A DNA stretch of 64,000 bases from Candidatus Bathyarchaeota archaeon (GCA_026014735.1 JAOZHT010000002.1:248001-312000), one strand, 5' to 3'; positions 33,251 to 42,845 are shown, counted from the stretch's first letter. A program made the numbers and translations. The notes: generated by a model from the letters alone, not told the origin.

Positions 33251-34313
33251 CACCCTACTAGTGGATGGACCAGCATCCGTTTGCCTAGTCGCTGGAAAAG
33301 TCGAGGTTTTCGGTTACCCCATCAAGGTAAACCAGCATATCGTAGTCCGCACAGGAAAACGCCTGCCCTTCTACGCTGAACAAGCAGCTGAGGTGGAGGT
33401 GCTGCTGGGCGCCAACGCGGCTGTGGCGGAGTTTGGGGGAAACACCGTCCCCGCCTCATGGAGCCAGCCGGTTCAATCCGCACTTGGCATCGAGAAGAAA
33501 CCCGTGGTCATCGCGGTCATAGGCGCTTCGGATTCGGGAAAAAGCAGCTTCTGCACTTACCTATTCAATAAACTCATAGAAGCCGGCGGCAGAGTAGCGG
33601 TTGTAGACGGCGACCTGGGGCAATCTGACATCGGACCCTCCGCCACCGTAGGCTACGGCATGGCATCTAGGCATATAACGCAGCTTCATAATCTGCGAAT
33701 GCGAAACGGCTTCTTCGTCGGCGTCACCTCACCTGCTACGATGCAGGCCAAAGCCATCGAGGCAGTTAAAGCGATGCTTACCGAGGTTTACCCCAGGGGA
33801 GCAGACTATATTTTAGTTAACACTGACGGCTGGATCAGCGGTGCAGAGGCGGCGCTCTATAAGATAGCGTTGCTTACGGCTGTTCAGCCTGATTTGATTG
33901 TTGGCGTGCAGGTGCAGGGGGAACTGGAGCTTCTACGGGGCAGCTTAACCGCTAAGCCGGTGATGCTCATTGAAGCCTCAGCTGCCCTCAATCCCCGCAG
34001 CCCAGAGAAACGCAAAGTCCTCCGGGAAATGACCTATGCCCGCTACCTCAAAAAAGCCAAGCTCCAATGTTACCCGCTTAGCCAAATAAAAGTGGAGCCC
34101 AGAGGCTCAGTTCCTAAAAAGCAGGAGCCCGACAAAGGCGTCCTCGTGGGGCTCTATGGAGGCGGAGCCAAATTTTTAGGCATCGGAGTGCTGCGCGCCA
34201 TCAACGTGGGCAGACGCGTCTTGAAGGTTCAAACCTCAGTTACAGATAAGCCTATGCGGCTTACATTCGGCAAGGTGCTGCTGAACCGTAAGCTGCAGGA
34301 AAATCAGGATTAA
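33225..34313 (+). CDS. Clp1/Grc3-type polynucleotide 5'-hydroxyl kinase
   Basis: The 362-residue protein has an N-terminal beta domain, a P-loop VIGASDSGKSSFCTYL (about residues 97-112), VAVVDGDLGQSDIGPSATVG (Walker B and substrate lid) and a C-terminal beta domain with GVLVGLYGGGAKFLGIG. This is the Clp1 layout; the archaeal enzyme phosphorylates 5'-OH ends of RNA and DNA. Start is TTG at 33225 inside the preceding gene. It converges on the XPD-like gene with a 4-nt overlap. Confidence 0.88.
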   Translation: MRQTIQPNNTLLVDGPASVCLVAGKVEVFGYPIKVNQHIVVRTGKRLPFYAEQAAEVEVLLGANAAVAEFGGNTVPASWSQPVQSALGIEKKPVVIAVIGASDSGKSSFCTYLFNKLIEAGGRVAVVDGDLGQSDIGPSATVGYGMASRHITQLHNLRMRNGFFVGVTSPATMQAKAIEAVKAMLTEVYPRGADYILVNTDGWISGAEAALYKIALLTAVQPDLIVGVQVQGELELLRGSLTAKPVMLIEASAALNPRSPEKRKVLREMTYARYLKKAKLQCYPLSQIKVEPRGSVPKKQEPDKGVLVGLYGGGAKFLGIGVLRAINVGRRVLKVQTSVTDKPMRLTFGKVLLNRKLQENQD

Positions 34314-36289
34314 CGCGAAAAGAAGCAGCGCACCTCATCCGCGAGCAAACCGGGTTTGTCTGGGAGTGTTTTCATGCCGCTGGTTATCCAGGAGGGCAAA
34401 AAGCTCTTGCAGTAGGCGGTGCCGAAGCGGAAATCCAGAAACACAATCGCGCCTTTATCGTCGAGTGTGCGGATGGGTCTGCCGGCGGCTTGGGAGGCCT
34501 TTTTCATGGCGGGCAACACGTAGCCGTATTCGCGTCCCCTGCCGGGGAACTGCCGCTCATAGTAATCTATCTGCGCCTTCACACGGGGAGTCGGCTCCGC
34601 GTAAGGCACCCCCACAACCACGACGCTGTTCATCTGGTTACCGGGGAAATCCACGCCCTCCGAGGTGCGTCCGCCCTGCACGCCGAGGAACACTGCGCCG
34701 CCGCGGTCTCCGCAGGCTTTGAAATCTGAGACCAGCTTCTCGTTGGCTTTGCTGGTCATGCCGCTTTTCTCGTGGTAGAGGGGCTTTAGCAGCTGGTTTT
34801 CCAGTCCCTCCGAGAGCAGGCTATTTAGAACCTGGAAGGACGCGGCGAAGATGCCGGTGTTGGTGGGGGTGCTGTTGACAACTTCGTTTATGCGGTCAAT
34901 CATGGTCTGGTACATTTTGGGCGTGCGTTTCTCCATAGAGGTAGTGACGCCGTTGCAGACTGCGGAGAACACGTGTTCACGCGGGAAGGGGGAAGCGGCC
35001 AGGAACTGCACCGTGCTCGCCGGCAGCTTGGTGATGCGGGCGAAAGCCTCCAGAGGCTGCAGCGTACCCGACATAATCACGTTAGCGTAGGTTGCCGAGA
35101 AAACCGGCTCGGTGATTTTAGCGGGGTCCAACGCGACGATTTCGAGTTTGCCGGATTTGCCGCCGTCTTTGCCGAAGTATTTGCTGGCAACGTTGATGTA
35201 GGCTTCGTCGCCGATGGTTTCCGCCCACTTCTGCAGAAACTCCCCCAGCGAGTTAACGTAGCTGCGGGGGTTCTTGCCGTCTGCCAAAAGAGCTTTTTTG
35301 ATAGCCATGCCGGCTTCGTGGATGTGCTCGAAGAACTCTTTGGGGCGCTTGATGTTGCCCTGCTTCTCGATGATTTCGATGATGCGGCTGGGCGAGATGA
35401 TTTCTTCCTTATGGATTTTGTCAGTTATCGCCTCGACTTCGCCGCGGAAGAAATGCGTGAACTCCTCGATGTCTTTATAACCGAATCTCTCCGCCTCCAT
35501 CTCCGCCGCCTTAAGCACAAACAGCGTAAGCTGGTTACTGGATATGTCAATGGCGGTTTCAGGCAGATTATGGGCTTCGTCGACGACAAGGATAATTTTT
35601 GAGAGGTCAGTTTCAAGGTTCTTAAGAAAAGCCGTGCGGATCTGGGGATCAAACACGTAGAGGTAACTGAGCGCTATAACGCGTGCTTCGCCGATTGCAC
35701 CCTTCACTAGCTCATAGGCGCATAGCTCCTTTTTTTTGCAGACACGCAGAATCTCCGAGCCCATGTAGGGGCGGCTGGCAACCTGCTGCTGAAGCTGCAA
35801 ATACTCGTATGTGCGCTCATCCACGTTGCGATAGAAGGGGCAGCGTCCCTTGGCTTTAAGCAGCTCGCAGACCTCCATGAGCGATTTGGAGTCGAAGGCG
35901 CCGTTGGCGGCGAAGGCGTTGAGGCACATCTCGTTGCGTCCGCGGATGGAGACGCCTGTGACGGGGCGGCGCTTGTAGATGGCGCGGAGTTCCTCGATGA
36001 CGCGGTCATGTTGGCGGTGTGTGCGGGCAACGTAGAGGACTTTAAGGTTCTTCTTCATGGCGACCGGCAGAACTGCGGAGAGTGAACTGATGGTTTTGCC
36101 TAAGCCGTTGGCGCCCTCAATAAGCACGCTTTTGCGGTCGTTGACGGCTTGGTTGACGGTGGCTATGAATTCGTCTTGGTGGGGGCGGGCGCCGCTGTAG
36201 GGAAAGTACTCGGCGACTTCCAGGGGCAGCTTACTTATGGCTTGGCGCCTCCGCAGGTGTTGGATGGGCAGTAGCATCTGACTGGGCAT
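34310..36289 (-). CDS. xpd: XPD/Rad3-family Fe-S DNA helicase
   Basis: The up to 659-residue SF2 helicase has Walker A IEGANGLGKTISSL (about 57-70), four Fe-S cysteines (about 122, 150, 184 and 190; CPFYRNV, CKKKELC), VVDEAHN (DEAH box) and the C-terminal motifs LGVQGGRTSEGVDFPG and ASQAAGRPIRT. It unwinds DNA 5'-3'. ATGs at 36289 and 36277 lie inside nth. An ATA at 36238, 9 nt after GGAGG and overlapping the nth stop as ATAA, is an alternative start just before the conserved YFPYSGARPHQ. Confidence 0.9.
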   Translation of the reverse strand: MPSQMLLPIQHLRRRQAISKLPLEVAEYFPYSGARPHQDEFIATVNQAVNDRKSVLIEGANGLGKTISSLSAVLPVAMKKNLKVLYVARTHRQHDRVIEELRAIYKRRPVTGVSIRGRNEMCLNAFAANGAFDSKSLMEVCELLKAKGRCPFYRNVDERTYEYLQLQQQVASRPYMGSEILRVCKKKELCAYELVKGAIGEARVIALSYLYVFDPQIRTAFLKNLETDLSKIILVVDEAHNLPETAIDISSNQLTLFVLKAAEMEAERFGYKDIEEFTHFFRGEVEAITDKIHKEEIISPSRIIEIIEKQGNIKRPKEFFEHIHEAGMAIKKALLADGKNPRSYVNSLGEFLQKWAETIGDEAYINVASKYFGKDGGKSGKLEIVALDPAKITEPVFSATYANVIMSGTLQPLEAFARITKLPASTVQFLAASPFPREHVFSAVCNGVTTSMEKRTPKMYQTMIDRINEVVNSTPTNTGIFAASFQVLNSLLSEGLENQLLKPLYHEKSGMTSKANEKLVSDFKACGDRGGAVFLGVQGGRTSEGVDFPGNQMNSVVVVGVPYAEPTPRVKAQIDYYERQFPGRGREYGYVLPAMKKASQAAGRPIRTLDDKGAIVFLDFRFGTAYCKSFLPSWITSGMKTLPDKPGLLADEVRCFFSR

Positions 36290-36852
36290 TCGCAGTGAAG
36301 GGGCTTTTGGGCTCTGCAGAACTGCCTGCCTAAGCCGATGAGCAGCAGATGCACAGAAAGGTAATCTTTGGCTTCAAAATGAGCTTGCAGACTCAGGCGC
36401 ACAACTTCGTAGCCACCAGTCTGTGGGGCAAGCCCTAGCCGCCTTGAAACGCGGTTAACATGCGTATCCACTGGGATGGTGGGTTTGCCAGCGCTGAAAA
36501 GCAGCACCACATCGGCGGTTTTAGGCCCCACGCCCTGCATCGCCATAAGTGCCCTACGCGCCTCCTCCACGGGCAAGCCCACGACGGCGTCAAGCGAGCC
36601 CCCGTAGCGATTGAGGATAGTTTTGGAGGCAGCTTGGATGGCTTCCGCCTTGGCTTGCCAGAGCCCCGCCACTTTGATGGCGTTCTCAATCTGGCTTTTT
36701 GGCGCTTCTGCGAGGGCTTTTGGGGTGATTTTTAGGGTGCCTTGTAGTTTTTGGTAGGCGCGTTCGGTGTTGGCGTCGGCGGTGTTCTGCGAAATAATCG
36801 TGGCCACCAGTGTCTCGAACGCTTCGGAGCTGGCTTTGACGAGCCGCGGCAT
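36235..36852 (-). CDS. nth: Endonuclease III (DNA glycosylase/AP lyase)
   Basis: The 205-residue protein has TLVATIISQNTADANTE, the helix-hairpin-helix MQGVGPKTADVVL with the catalytic Lys, VDTHVNRVSRRLG with the catalytic Asp, and a C-terminal cysteine cluster. The usual Cys-x6-Cys-x2-Cys-x5-Cys is here Cys-x7-Cys-x1-Cys-x5-Cys, with His at the normal second position. The frame stays open upstream of ATG 36852 and codes ILKTLQETL, which looks like the missing first helix; an ATT at 36897 or ATC at 36882 would be needed to include it. A TATA-like box lies at about 36953-36963. Confidence 0.88.
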   Translation of the reverse strand: MPRLVKASSEAFETLVATIISQNTADANTERAYQKLQGTLKITPKALAEAPKSQIENAIKVAGLWQAKAEAIQAASKTILNRYGGSLDAVVGLPVEEARRALMAMQGVGPKTADVVLLFSAGKPTIPVDTHVNRVSRRLGLAPQTGGYEVVRLSLQAHFEAKDYLSVHLLLIGLGRQFCRAQKPLHCECPVRCYCPSNTCGGAKP

Positions 36853-37102
36853 CGGCAGCGTCTCCTGTAGGGTCTTTAGGATTGTTGCCGCATAAATTTG
36901 ACTTGCCGTTTGCCTTCACGCCCCCTAGTGGTAATGCCAAAGTATGGTCTGTTTAGTTATAAATACCATCTTGACACAAAAAAATAAAAACAGAAGAAAA
37001 GGTGACTCCAAGCTTAGAGGTTTATTTCTGAGTTGCAAGCAGCGGGTTTAATTTACTCTGTTAAGGCCTCTGCCAGCGTATCCGTCACTAACCGATAACG
37101 CA

Positions 37103-38581
37103 TCATTTTAGGTAAAATAAGTAAAGATAGTAGTCGCCGCAGGGCATAGTTTCATAGCGGTAATTCTCCATTAAATAGGCGAGTTCTGCGGGGTTTAGGT
37201 TGCTAAGTTCAGGGTACTGGAAGTACAAGAATAAGTCGTAGTCCTTTTCTTTGAGTTCTGCCCTAAGGATTTCAACGTTATGTTGCTGCGTTAATATGCA
37301 ATCGACTTGGTTGATTCTGTTTATTGGGGGAAGAGGTTTAGAAGTGCTGTTTGTGGCTGAAATAAAAAAAATCAGCCCTTGAAAACAGTTTGAAAGGATA
37401 CTTTTGTTTGCGAATTTGCCTTCGTCAACGAGGTGCTGAATGGGTTCTTGGGGGTTCCAACCTGAATATTGAAAATGGCTCTGCAAGGCAAAGTTAGGAA
37501 TCAACAAAACTGCTATCAATACAACCAATAATATCGGGTACTTTTTTACAGAGAATTTTTTCTGCAGACAAGTCACCTTGGAGAGGGCGGTAAAAAATAA
37601 AGTTGAGAGCAAAATAGCAAGGGCAAAGTAATTAATCACGTAAACCCGAGGGGTTGTTTTCGGCGCCATAAAGAAGGCTACGGTATAAAAAATAAGCATG
37701 GAGGCAATCAGAAGGTACCGGGTGTCTTTTACCTTAAAAACCGCGAATAACGAAATAAACGATAGGAGAAAAAGAAGGGGCTGAAAGCCGAAAGCCAAGG
37801 GCAGGTAATAGTAGAAGCCTGCGTTGCTAACATGAGATACCGCCCACTGGCTTGTGAAAAAATTGGTGTAAACAAACTTCCAAGGCAGATACTCTAATTG
37901 ACCAACATAGAGGTAGGTTGAGAGGGTTTCCAAGAAAACGGCGATAAAGAGGAAGGGGAAGAGGTAAATGAAGAAGCTCCTTCGGTCTTTAAACAAAAGA
38001 TAAATGAAGAGAGGCAAAATCAAAATCGCCATATCAAACCGAATAAGGAAACTAAACCCCATAATCACTGACGAAATAAGGTAATCTCTGGTACGTGTTT
38101 GCTGTGCCTCGAATCCGTGGAAAAAGGCATATAATCCAGCTAAAAAAAAGGCAATGGCTGGAAGGTCACTCATTACCCACCTTGTAAAATCTAAAAGGTA
38201 GGGAATTGTGCCAAAAGCAACCGAGGCAACAAAGGCGAAATCGAGTCTTTTTGTTAATTGGCGAACAAGCAAAAAAATGAAGAGGGTAGAAATCAGAAGG
38301 TAAGCAATCATTAAAAACCGGGCAACCTCAATTTCGGGTGGTATGAAGAGGATAAGCAGGGGAGACCGCAGGGGGTCAATCCAGTATTTTAAGCCGCCAG
38401 AAATATGGCTCCATATGCTTCCAACGGTGTTAAGGTAGCAGAAGCCATCGATGTCAGCATAGTAATTTGAGGCATATTGCGAGTAAACGAAGGCTGAAAA
38501 GGAACCAACAATAAGCAAGACAGAAATTATTGTAATCAAAGTAGCGTTCTTTAAAATTATTGAACTGATACTTTGATTCAT
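37103..38581 (-). CDS. Multi-pass membrane glycosyltransferase (PMT/ArnT-like)
   Basis: The 492-residue protein has about ten membrane helices and, after the first helix, the acidic outside-loop ASNYYADIDGFCYLNTVG, matching the GT-C Asp motif of PMT/ArnT-like enzymes. A loop RSPLLILFIPPE and RWVMSDLPAIAFFL are also typical. A C-terminal soluble domain holds the last about 110 residues. It probably moves sugars from polyprenyl phosphate at the outer face. It is followed by the beta-helix gene's upstream region, not an operon. The preceding about 140 bp (36960-37100) contain only the nth promoter and AT-rich sequence. Confidence 0.75.
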   Translation of the reverse strand: MNQSISSIILKNATLITIISVLLIVGSFSAFVYSQYASNYYADIDGFCYLNTVGSIWSHISGGLKYWIDPLRSPLLILFIPPEIEVARFLMIAYLLISTLFIFLLVRQLTKRLDFAFVASVAFGTIPYLLDFTRWVMSDLPAIAFFLAGLYAFFHGFEAQQTRTRDYLISSVIMGFSFLIRFDMAILILPLFIYLLFKDRRSFFIYLFPFLFIAVFLETLSTYLYVGQLEYLPWKFVYTNFFTSQWAVSHVSNAGFYYYLPLAFGFQPLLFLLSFISLFAVFKVKDTRYLLIASMLIFYTVAFFMAPKTTPRVYVINYFALAILLSTLFFTALSKVTCLQKKFSVKKYPILLVVLIAVLLIPNFALQSHFQYSGWNPQEPIQHLVDEGKFANKSILSNCFQGLIFFISATNSTSKPLPPINRINQVDCILTQQHNVEILRAELKEKDYDLFLYFQYPELSNLNPAELAYLMENYRYETMPCGDYYLYLFYLK

Positions 38582-38630
38582 ATAAACGCTTGTACGGTTG
38601 ACTGTAATATAAAATTTGGGTAACCCAGAA

Positions 38631-40088
38631 CTATGGAGTAGACGCTTGCAATGGGTTTCCAGACGGTGCAGCTGTTTTTTTGTTGAAGTTAAGGTTCCAG
38701 TTTCCCAATGTGTTTGCGCTTAGAATATTATTTTTATCGATTGTGACGCGGTCCGTGTGTGAGTCTTCGAAAGCCAAGCCGTATCCGCCGGAACTTCGAA
38801 CTCGATTGCCTGTCACGGTTGCATCTGTTACCCATTTTATGCGGATGCCATCCGCTCCTGCGCCGTCAACCACATTGTTGACAATCAATACGGCCACAGT
38901 CCGTTTATCCACCGATGCACCTGAAATGAGGATTCCTTGATCAGATTGCTTTCCACATTGCCTCAGGACGTTACCTGAAATGACTGCGCCGTTGCTCGAT
39001 GCATCTGCCCCGCCGAAATAAATTCCTGGGCAGCCGGTTCCGGTGACAAAGTTGTTTGCTATGGTGGCGTTGTTGGCTCCATCAGCCACCTCGATCCCAG
39101 CCATGTAGGCGTCTTGGATGCTGTTATGTAAAACTACATTGCCGCAGCAGACGTTTAGGCCTTGGTTGCCGTCAACTGCGATTCCATGTGCAAAGCCACC
39201 CGCATAGTTGCCGCCTGCATTCTTCACTATGTTGCCTATGATGCTGTTGTAGCTGCCGCCTGTGCTTACTATCCCATGGTACCCTGTCAGGTCGATGTAG
39301 TTGCCGTAGACTAAGTTGTGGTTTGCGCGGCTAAGCATCACGCCCTCCCCTAAGGCGTCTTTGACGGTGTTGTTGGAGAGGTTGTTGAAGATGCCCCCTG
39401 TGGTTTCGACGCTTATGCCCCTGCCGCCGCTAAAAAAGACGTTGTTGGCGGCAATCAGGTTGCGGCTGGAGCCGTCGCCATCGGGGGTGTCTTTGATAAC
39501 AATGGGTGTTCCAACGTAGAGGTCTCGGTTTCCATAGAGGTCCGAGCCTACCAAGGCACTGTCGTTTACTCCTGAGAATTCAAACATCGTTCCATTGTAG
39601 CCCAAAATGAACCGGGCGCCTGAGCCGCATAATAACGCTACTCTGCTAGCCATGTAAACTGCACTGCTGAGTGTGTATTCTCCTTTTTGGATCAAAATTA
39701 AGCCGCCGGAAGCATTCAAAGACGCCACCGCGGAGTTCAGAACCGCCGCTGCTTCTGTGCCCTCTGCGCCTCCGACGCCGCCGGGTCCGCCGTAGACAAG
39801 TTGCTTGTTGGCTTTTGCGTATGTGTATTTGCCGTCGGTTGTTATGTTATAGTAGGCTTGATTGGCATCCAAAATATACGTGGGGTAGCTGCTGTTGGTT
39901 AGCGGGGCAGAGGTTGCGGGGGGTGCTTTTATTTCTGCGGTGCTTGGAGGATCAGTTGCGGCGTGGTTAGGCGGGTTTTGAATGAAAAGCACGGTGGCTA
40001 AGGCAAAGATGCATATGCCCGTTATGGATATAACGATGGCGCGGGTTAATTTTCTGTTTCTCTTTATAGCCTTCTCCAGTTTTGCCAC
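38631..40088 (-). CDS. Membrane-anchored right-handed beta-helix protein
   Basis: The 485-residue product has a signal-anchor helix (about residues 16-36), a Pro/Thr-rich linker, then about 18 beta-helix coils. Asn ladders such as NVFFSGGRGISVETTGG, LVYGNYIDLTGYHGIV and VVLHNSIQDAYMAGIEV are visible. This is the Parallel-beta-helix/pectate-lyase-3 fold, typical of polysaccharide-active or surface proteins. It has no obvious catalytic motif. Start is GTG at 40088. Confidence 0.78.
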   Translation of the reverse strand: MAKLEKAIKRNRKLTRAIVISITGICIFALATVLFIQNPPNHAATDPPSTAEIKAPPATSAPLTNSSYPTYILDANQAYYNITTDGKYTYAKANKQLVYGGPGGVGGAEGTEAAAVLNSAVASLNASGGLILIQKGEYTLSSAVYMASRVALLCGSGARFILGYNGTMFEFSGVNDSALVGSDLYGNRDLYVGTPIVIKDTPDGDGSSRNLIAANNVFFSGGRGISVETTGGIFNNLSNNTVKDALGEGVMLSRANHNLVYGNYIDLTGYHGIVSTGGSYNSIIGNIVKNAGGNYAGGFAHGIAVDGNQGLNVCCGNVVLHNSIQDAYMAGIEVADGANNATIANNFVTGTGCPGIYFGGADASSNGAVISGNVLRQCGKQSDQGILISGASVDKRTVAVLIVNNVVDGAGADGIRIKWVTDATVTGNRVRSSGGYGLAFEDSHTDRVTIDKNNILSANTLGNWNLNFNKKTAAPSGNPLQASTP

Positions 40089-40222
40089 GTCCTTGGCTCA
40101 AAGGCAAAAAATCGTAAATCACTACAACCATTTTCGCATTAACTAAGTTAAACCTTGTTTCAACAGCAAAGCCGATTTGAAGACATTAGTTATTGGGCTT
40201 CTCAGACAACCAGAGGGGCATC

Positions 40223-40327
40223 ATGCTTTCTGAAAAAAGCCTAAAAGACCAGATAACAAATAGGCCGCGTCGAAAAGTGGACAAAGCACCCGGTTCAAAG
40301 CGAAAGCAGCCCTATGTCTTGCTATAA
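40223..40327 (+). CDS. Small basic 34-residue protein
   Basis: ATG at 40223 is preceded at 6 nt by GAGG and opens 34 codons (ITNRPRRKVDKAPGSKRKQP), ending inside the start of the acyltransferase gene (14-nt overlap). It may be a leader peptide for coupled translation. No family is recognised. Confidence 0.35.
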   Translation: MLSEKSLKDQITNRPRRKVDKAPGSKRKQPYVLL

Positions 40328-41090
40328 AAGCTTCATTTCCACCTTGAAAATAAAGTATTTAAGACAGCGCTATCTTATTAAAAAAACAAATAATTTATTG
40401 TTATTTAGGTTGTATTGTCCGATGGCAAATTTGGGACTGATGACTAAAAACAGAATCGGGCCACGCACTATCTACAAGACCCTCAAGTTTAACTCGGCGG
40501 CTTTAGGCAAATCAATACCTTCACGTCACCTATTAGGTAATCTCGTCGATGGAAAAACAAAAATAAGTATAGAAAAAGGCGCTCAACTCGAAATCAAAGG
40601 TAACCTCGAGATGGGAATTAACCCTGAGAACTTTTTTCCCTCAAATGCGCCTTGCATTCTCACAATGGGGGAGAACAGCAGAATCATTTTCCATGGAAAC
40701 ATAAACATTGGGAGGGGAGTTATTATTGAAGCTCAAAGGAATGCCACCATCGAGTTTGGTAAAAACGTCTGTATTAACTCCAATGCTACGATAATTGCTT
40801 CTCAAAGCATCAAAATAGGAGATAGCACCGGAATCGGGTGGAACTCAGAGATCATTGATACTGATTACCATGGAATGTTGAATACTATTGGCGATGTTAA
40901 AGTAGCTGGACCCATCGAAATTGGGAGCCACGTGTTTATCGCTCGCCATGTCTATATAATGAAAGGCATAAAAATCGGTGACGGATCAATCATAGGAGCC
41001 GGCGCAATTGTCACACATGACGTACCGCCGAATTGTTTAGCAGGCGGGATACCTGCAAAAATAATTAAAGAAAACATCCAATGGAAATAA
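40314..41090 (+). CDS. Hexapeptide-repeat acyltransferase
   Basis: The 258-residue protein has left-handed beta-helix repeats over about residues 85-250 (IGRGVIIEAQRNATIEFGKN, INSNATIIASQSIKIGD), and the acceptor/CoA region TDYHGM then IGSHVFIARHVYIMKGIKIGDGSIIGAGAIVT and the closing AGGIPAKII (long pieces shortened). This is a trimeric O-acetyltransferase of the LbH family, probably decorating cell-surface sugars. AT-richer DNA than the neighbours suggests transfer. Starts further in (ATG at about 40422) are possible. Confidence 0.82.
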   Translation: MSCYKSFISTLKIKYLRQRYLIKKTNNLLLFRLYCPMANLGLMTKNRIGPRTIYKTLKFNSAALGKSIPSRHLLGNLVDGKTKISIEKGAQLEIKGNLEMGINPENFFPSNAPCILTMGENSRIIFHGNINIGRGVIIEAQRNATIEFGKNVCINSNATIIASQSIKIGDSTGIGWNSEIIDTDYHGMLNTIGDVKVAGPIEIGSHVFIARHVYIMKGIKIGDGSIIGAGAIVTHDVPPNCLAGGIPAKIIKENIQWK

Positions 41091-41283
41091 TATAAGGCAG
41101 CAGGCGGCTTACCGATAAAACTATTCTCAGTTAACGCATATCCACAAGTTTAACCTATCAACAAAGCGCAATCAATTTATCCACATATATGCAATCAGAG
41201 GTAACGGCAGGCAACAGCGCTTTAGCCGCCAAATCAGTAAACTTATAAATTGAGCGTGCCCAGCATAAGGGTAGGCGCACAGG

Positions 41284-41628
41284 ATGCTTCAAGCAAAAAT
41301 CAAAGCCCTCAGCCCAGCCCAACGCTTAGCCACCGTCTTCTATGCAGCCACGGGACTGCTGCTACTGGCGTTTCTGCCCCTCTCAGGGTATCCCCCCCAC
41401 GTAGGGTTTCTGGGCATCTTTAGCCTCATCGGCGCCTACAGCCTATTCACAAAACGGTCATGGGCGCCCTGGCTGGTTTTTGTGTTGCTGATAACAAACA
41501 GTGTCTTCTCACTCTACACCCTCTACGCCGTGGGCTTAAGCAACATCATAGTCGCGTTAACCATGATTGGCTACGCGTTGCTCACCTGGCTATTCACCTA
41601 TATTGCAGCGGTCAAGCGCTACGATTAG
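41284..41628 (+). CDS. Small four-helix membrane protein
   Basis: The 114-residue product is almost entirely hydrophobic, with four helices (about 18-35, 43-58, 62-80, 84-105) and a basic end. A TATA-like CTTATAAATT lies about 35-45 nt upstream (about 41241-41250). No family is recognised. It converges on moeA with a 4-nt overlap. Confidence 0.6.
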   Translation: MLQAKIKALSPAQRLATVFYAATGLLLLAFLPLSGYPPHVGFLGIFSLIGAYSLFTKRSWAPWLVFVLLITNSVFSLYTLYAVGLSNIIVALTMIGYALLTWLFTYIAAVKRYD

Positions 41629-42845
41629 GTTCTGCCTGCGTAACCGCGGAAAAGCCAAACTGTAACCTGCCTCTCCACATCCACAAAGTCCTCGTCGGGG
41701 GCAACATCCACAAAGCCATCTGCTGCAGCCAACCCAGAAACCCCGCTGGCTAAACCTATCGGCTGAGCAATCAAGCGGCATTTCTCGTCAAAGAGCAACC
41801 GAACCAACGTGTAGCTGCGGATGCCTTTAGCGCTAAACATGCGTGCCCCTGCAAACGCGGTGACTGCACGTAAACCCGCCACGGGGCGTCCAGCCAGCCG
41901 CTGCAGCAGCGAGCGAGCAAAGATATGGAACATCAACAGCGCCGCGGAGGGCTCAGATGGCAGCAGCAAGACGGGTTTGCCAGCTGCGTAAGCGGCAGAG
42001 AAGCCTTTTCCGGGTTTAGCTGCGACGCCGTTGACAACTAAGCCGGGTTTCCCCAGCGTATCGATGGTTTCCGCAGCTTCTGAGCCGCCGCAGACCAGCA
42101 CCATATCGGCTGAGAATAGGGCAGCCTCCAGAAGCCTATGCAGTTCTGACCTGCCGGATGCCACGCCGAAGTATACGGGTTTGCCTCCGCAGTCCATAAT
42201 TGCCGTGGAGAGGCAGTAGCCGTTGACATCGAAGGTTTTGCCTGCAGGCAGAGGTTTGCCGAGTTCAGCAACGTCGCCGCCAACACACAGAACCGCCACC
42301 ATCGGGATCCTTAAAACCTTAACTTGCGTGTAGCCCAAAGCAGCTAAGACACCGATTTCCGCGGCGCCCAAAACCTGCCCCTGTTTAAGAACCACTTTGC
42401 CTTTGGGGATGTCGCTGCCCTGCGCCTGCACGCCCTCGCCCGAGTTGACGGAGCCGTAGATTTCCACCGTGTCGTCTTCGCGTTGGGCATCTTCAAGGGC
42501 AACCACGGCGTCTGCGCCTTCGGGAAGCACTGCTCCGGCTGCAACCTCGACGGCTTCACCCTTCACGTGGGCAGATGCTGCCATGCCGGGAACCATGCAG
42601 CCCCCCACTTTGAGCACCAAAGGTTCCTCCTCGGAGGCACCGGCGGTATCTGCTGCCTTCACGGCGTAGCCATCCTGCCTTGCAGAGTTAAAGGAGGGGA
42701 CATCAAAGGCTGCCTCCACGTCCACTGCGAGCACGCGGTTGTAGGCTTCCAGCAGCACCGCCTCTTCCACGCCTAAATCGGCGGGTTTAAAGTCTGCTTC
42801 GATGGCTCGTTTAGCTTCCTCAAAGGTTAAAGGCTTGCGAATCAT
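41625..42845 (-). CDS. moeA: Molybdopterin molybdenumtransferase MoeA
   Basis: The 406-residue protein has the MoeA domain order: VLAVDVEAAFDVPSFNSARQDGYAV, domain with EGADAVVALED, the MoCF-binding domain with FDVNGYCLSTAIMDCGGKP and VLVCGGSEAAETIDTLG, and GKPVLLLPSEPSAALLMF. In typical MoeA the first motif reads Ser-Ala-Met-Asp-Gly; here it is Ser-Ala-Arg-Gln-Asp-Gly. It inserts molybdate or tungstate into molybdopterin; no molybdoenzyme is coded in the window. Confidence 0.88.
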   Translation of the reverse strand: MIRKPLTFEEAKRAIEADFKPADLGVEEAVLLEAYNRVLAVDVEAAFDVPSFNSARQDGYAVKAADTAGASEEEPLVLKVGGCMVPGMAASAHVKGEAVEVAAGAVLPEGADAVVALEDAQREDDTVEIYGSVNSGEGVQAQGSDIPKGKVVLKQGQVLGAAEIGVLAALGYTQVKVLRIPMVAVLCVGGDVAELGKPLPAGKTFDVNGYCLSTAIMDCGGKPVYFGVASGRSELHRLLEAALFSADMVLVCGGSEAAETIDTLGKPGLVVNGVAAKPGKGFSAAYAAGKPVLLLPSEPSAALLMFHIFARSLLQRLAGRPVAGLRAVTAFAGARMFSAKGIRSYTLVRLLFDEKCRLIAQPIGLASGVSGLAAADGFVDVAPDEDFVDVERQVTVWLFRGYAGRT

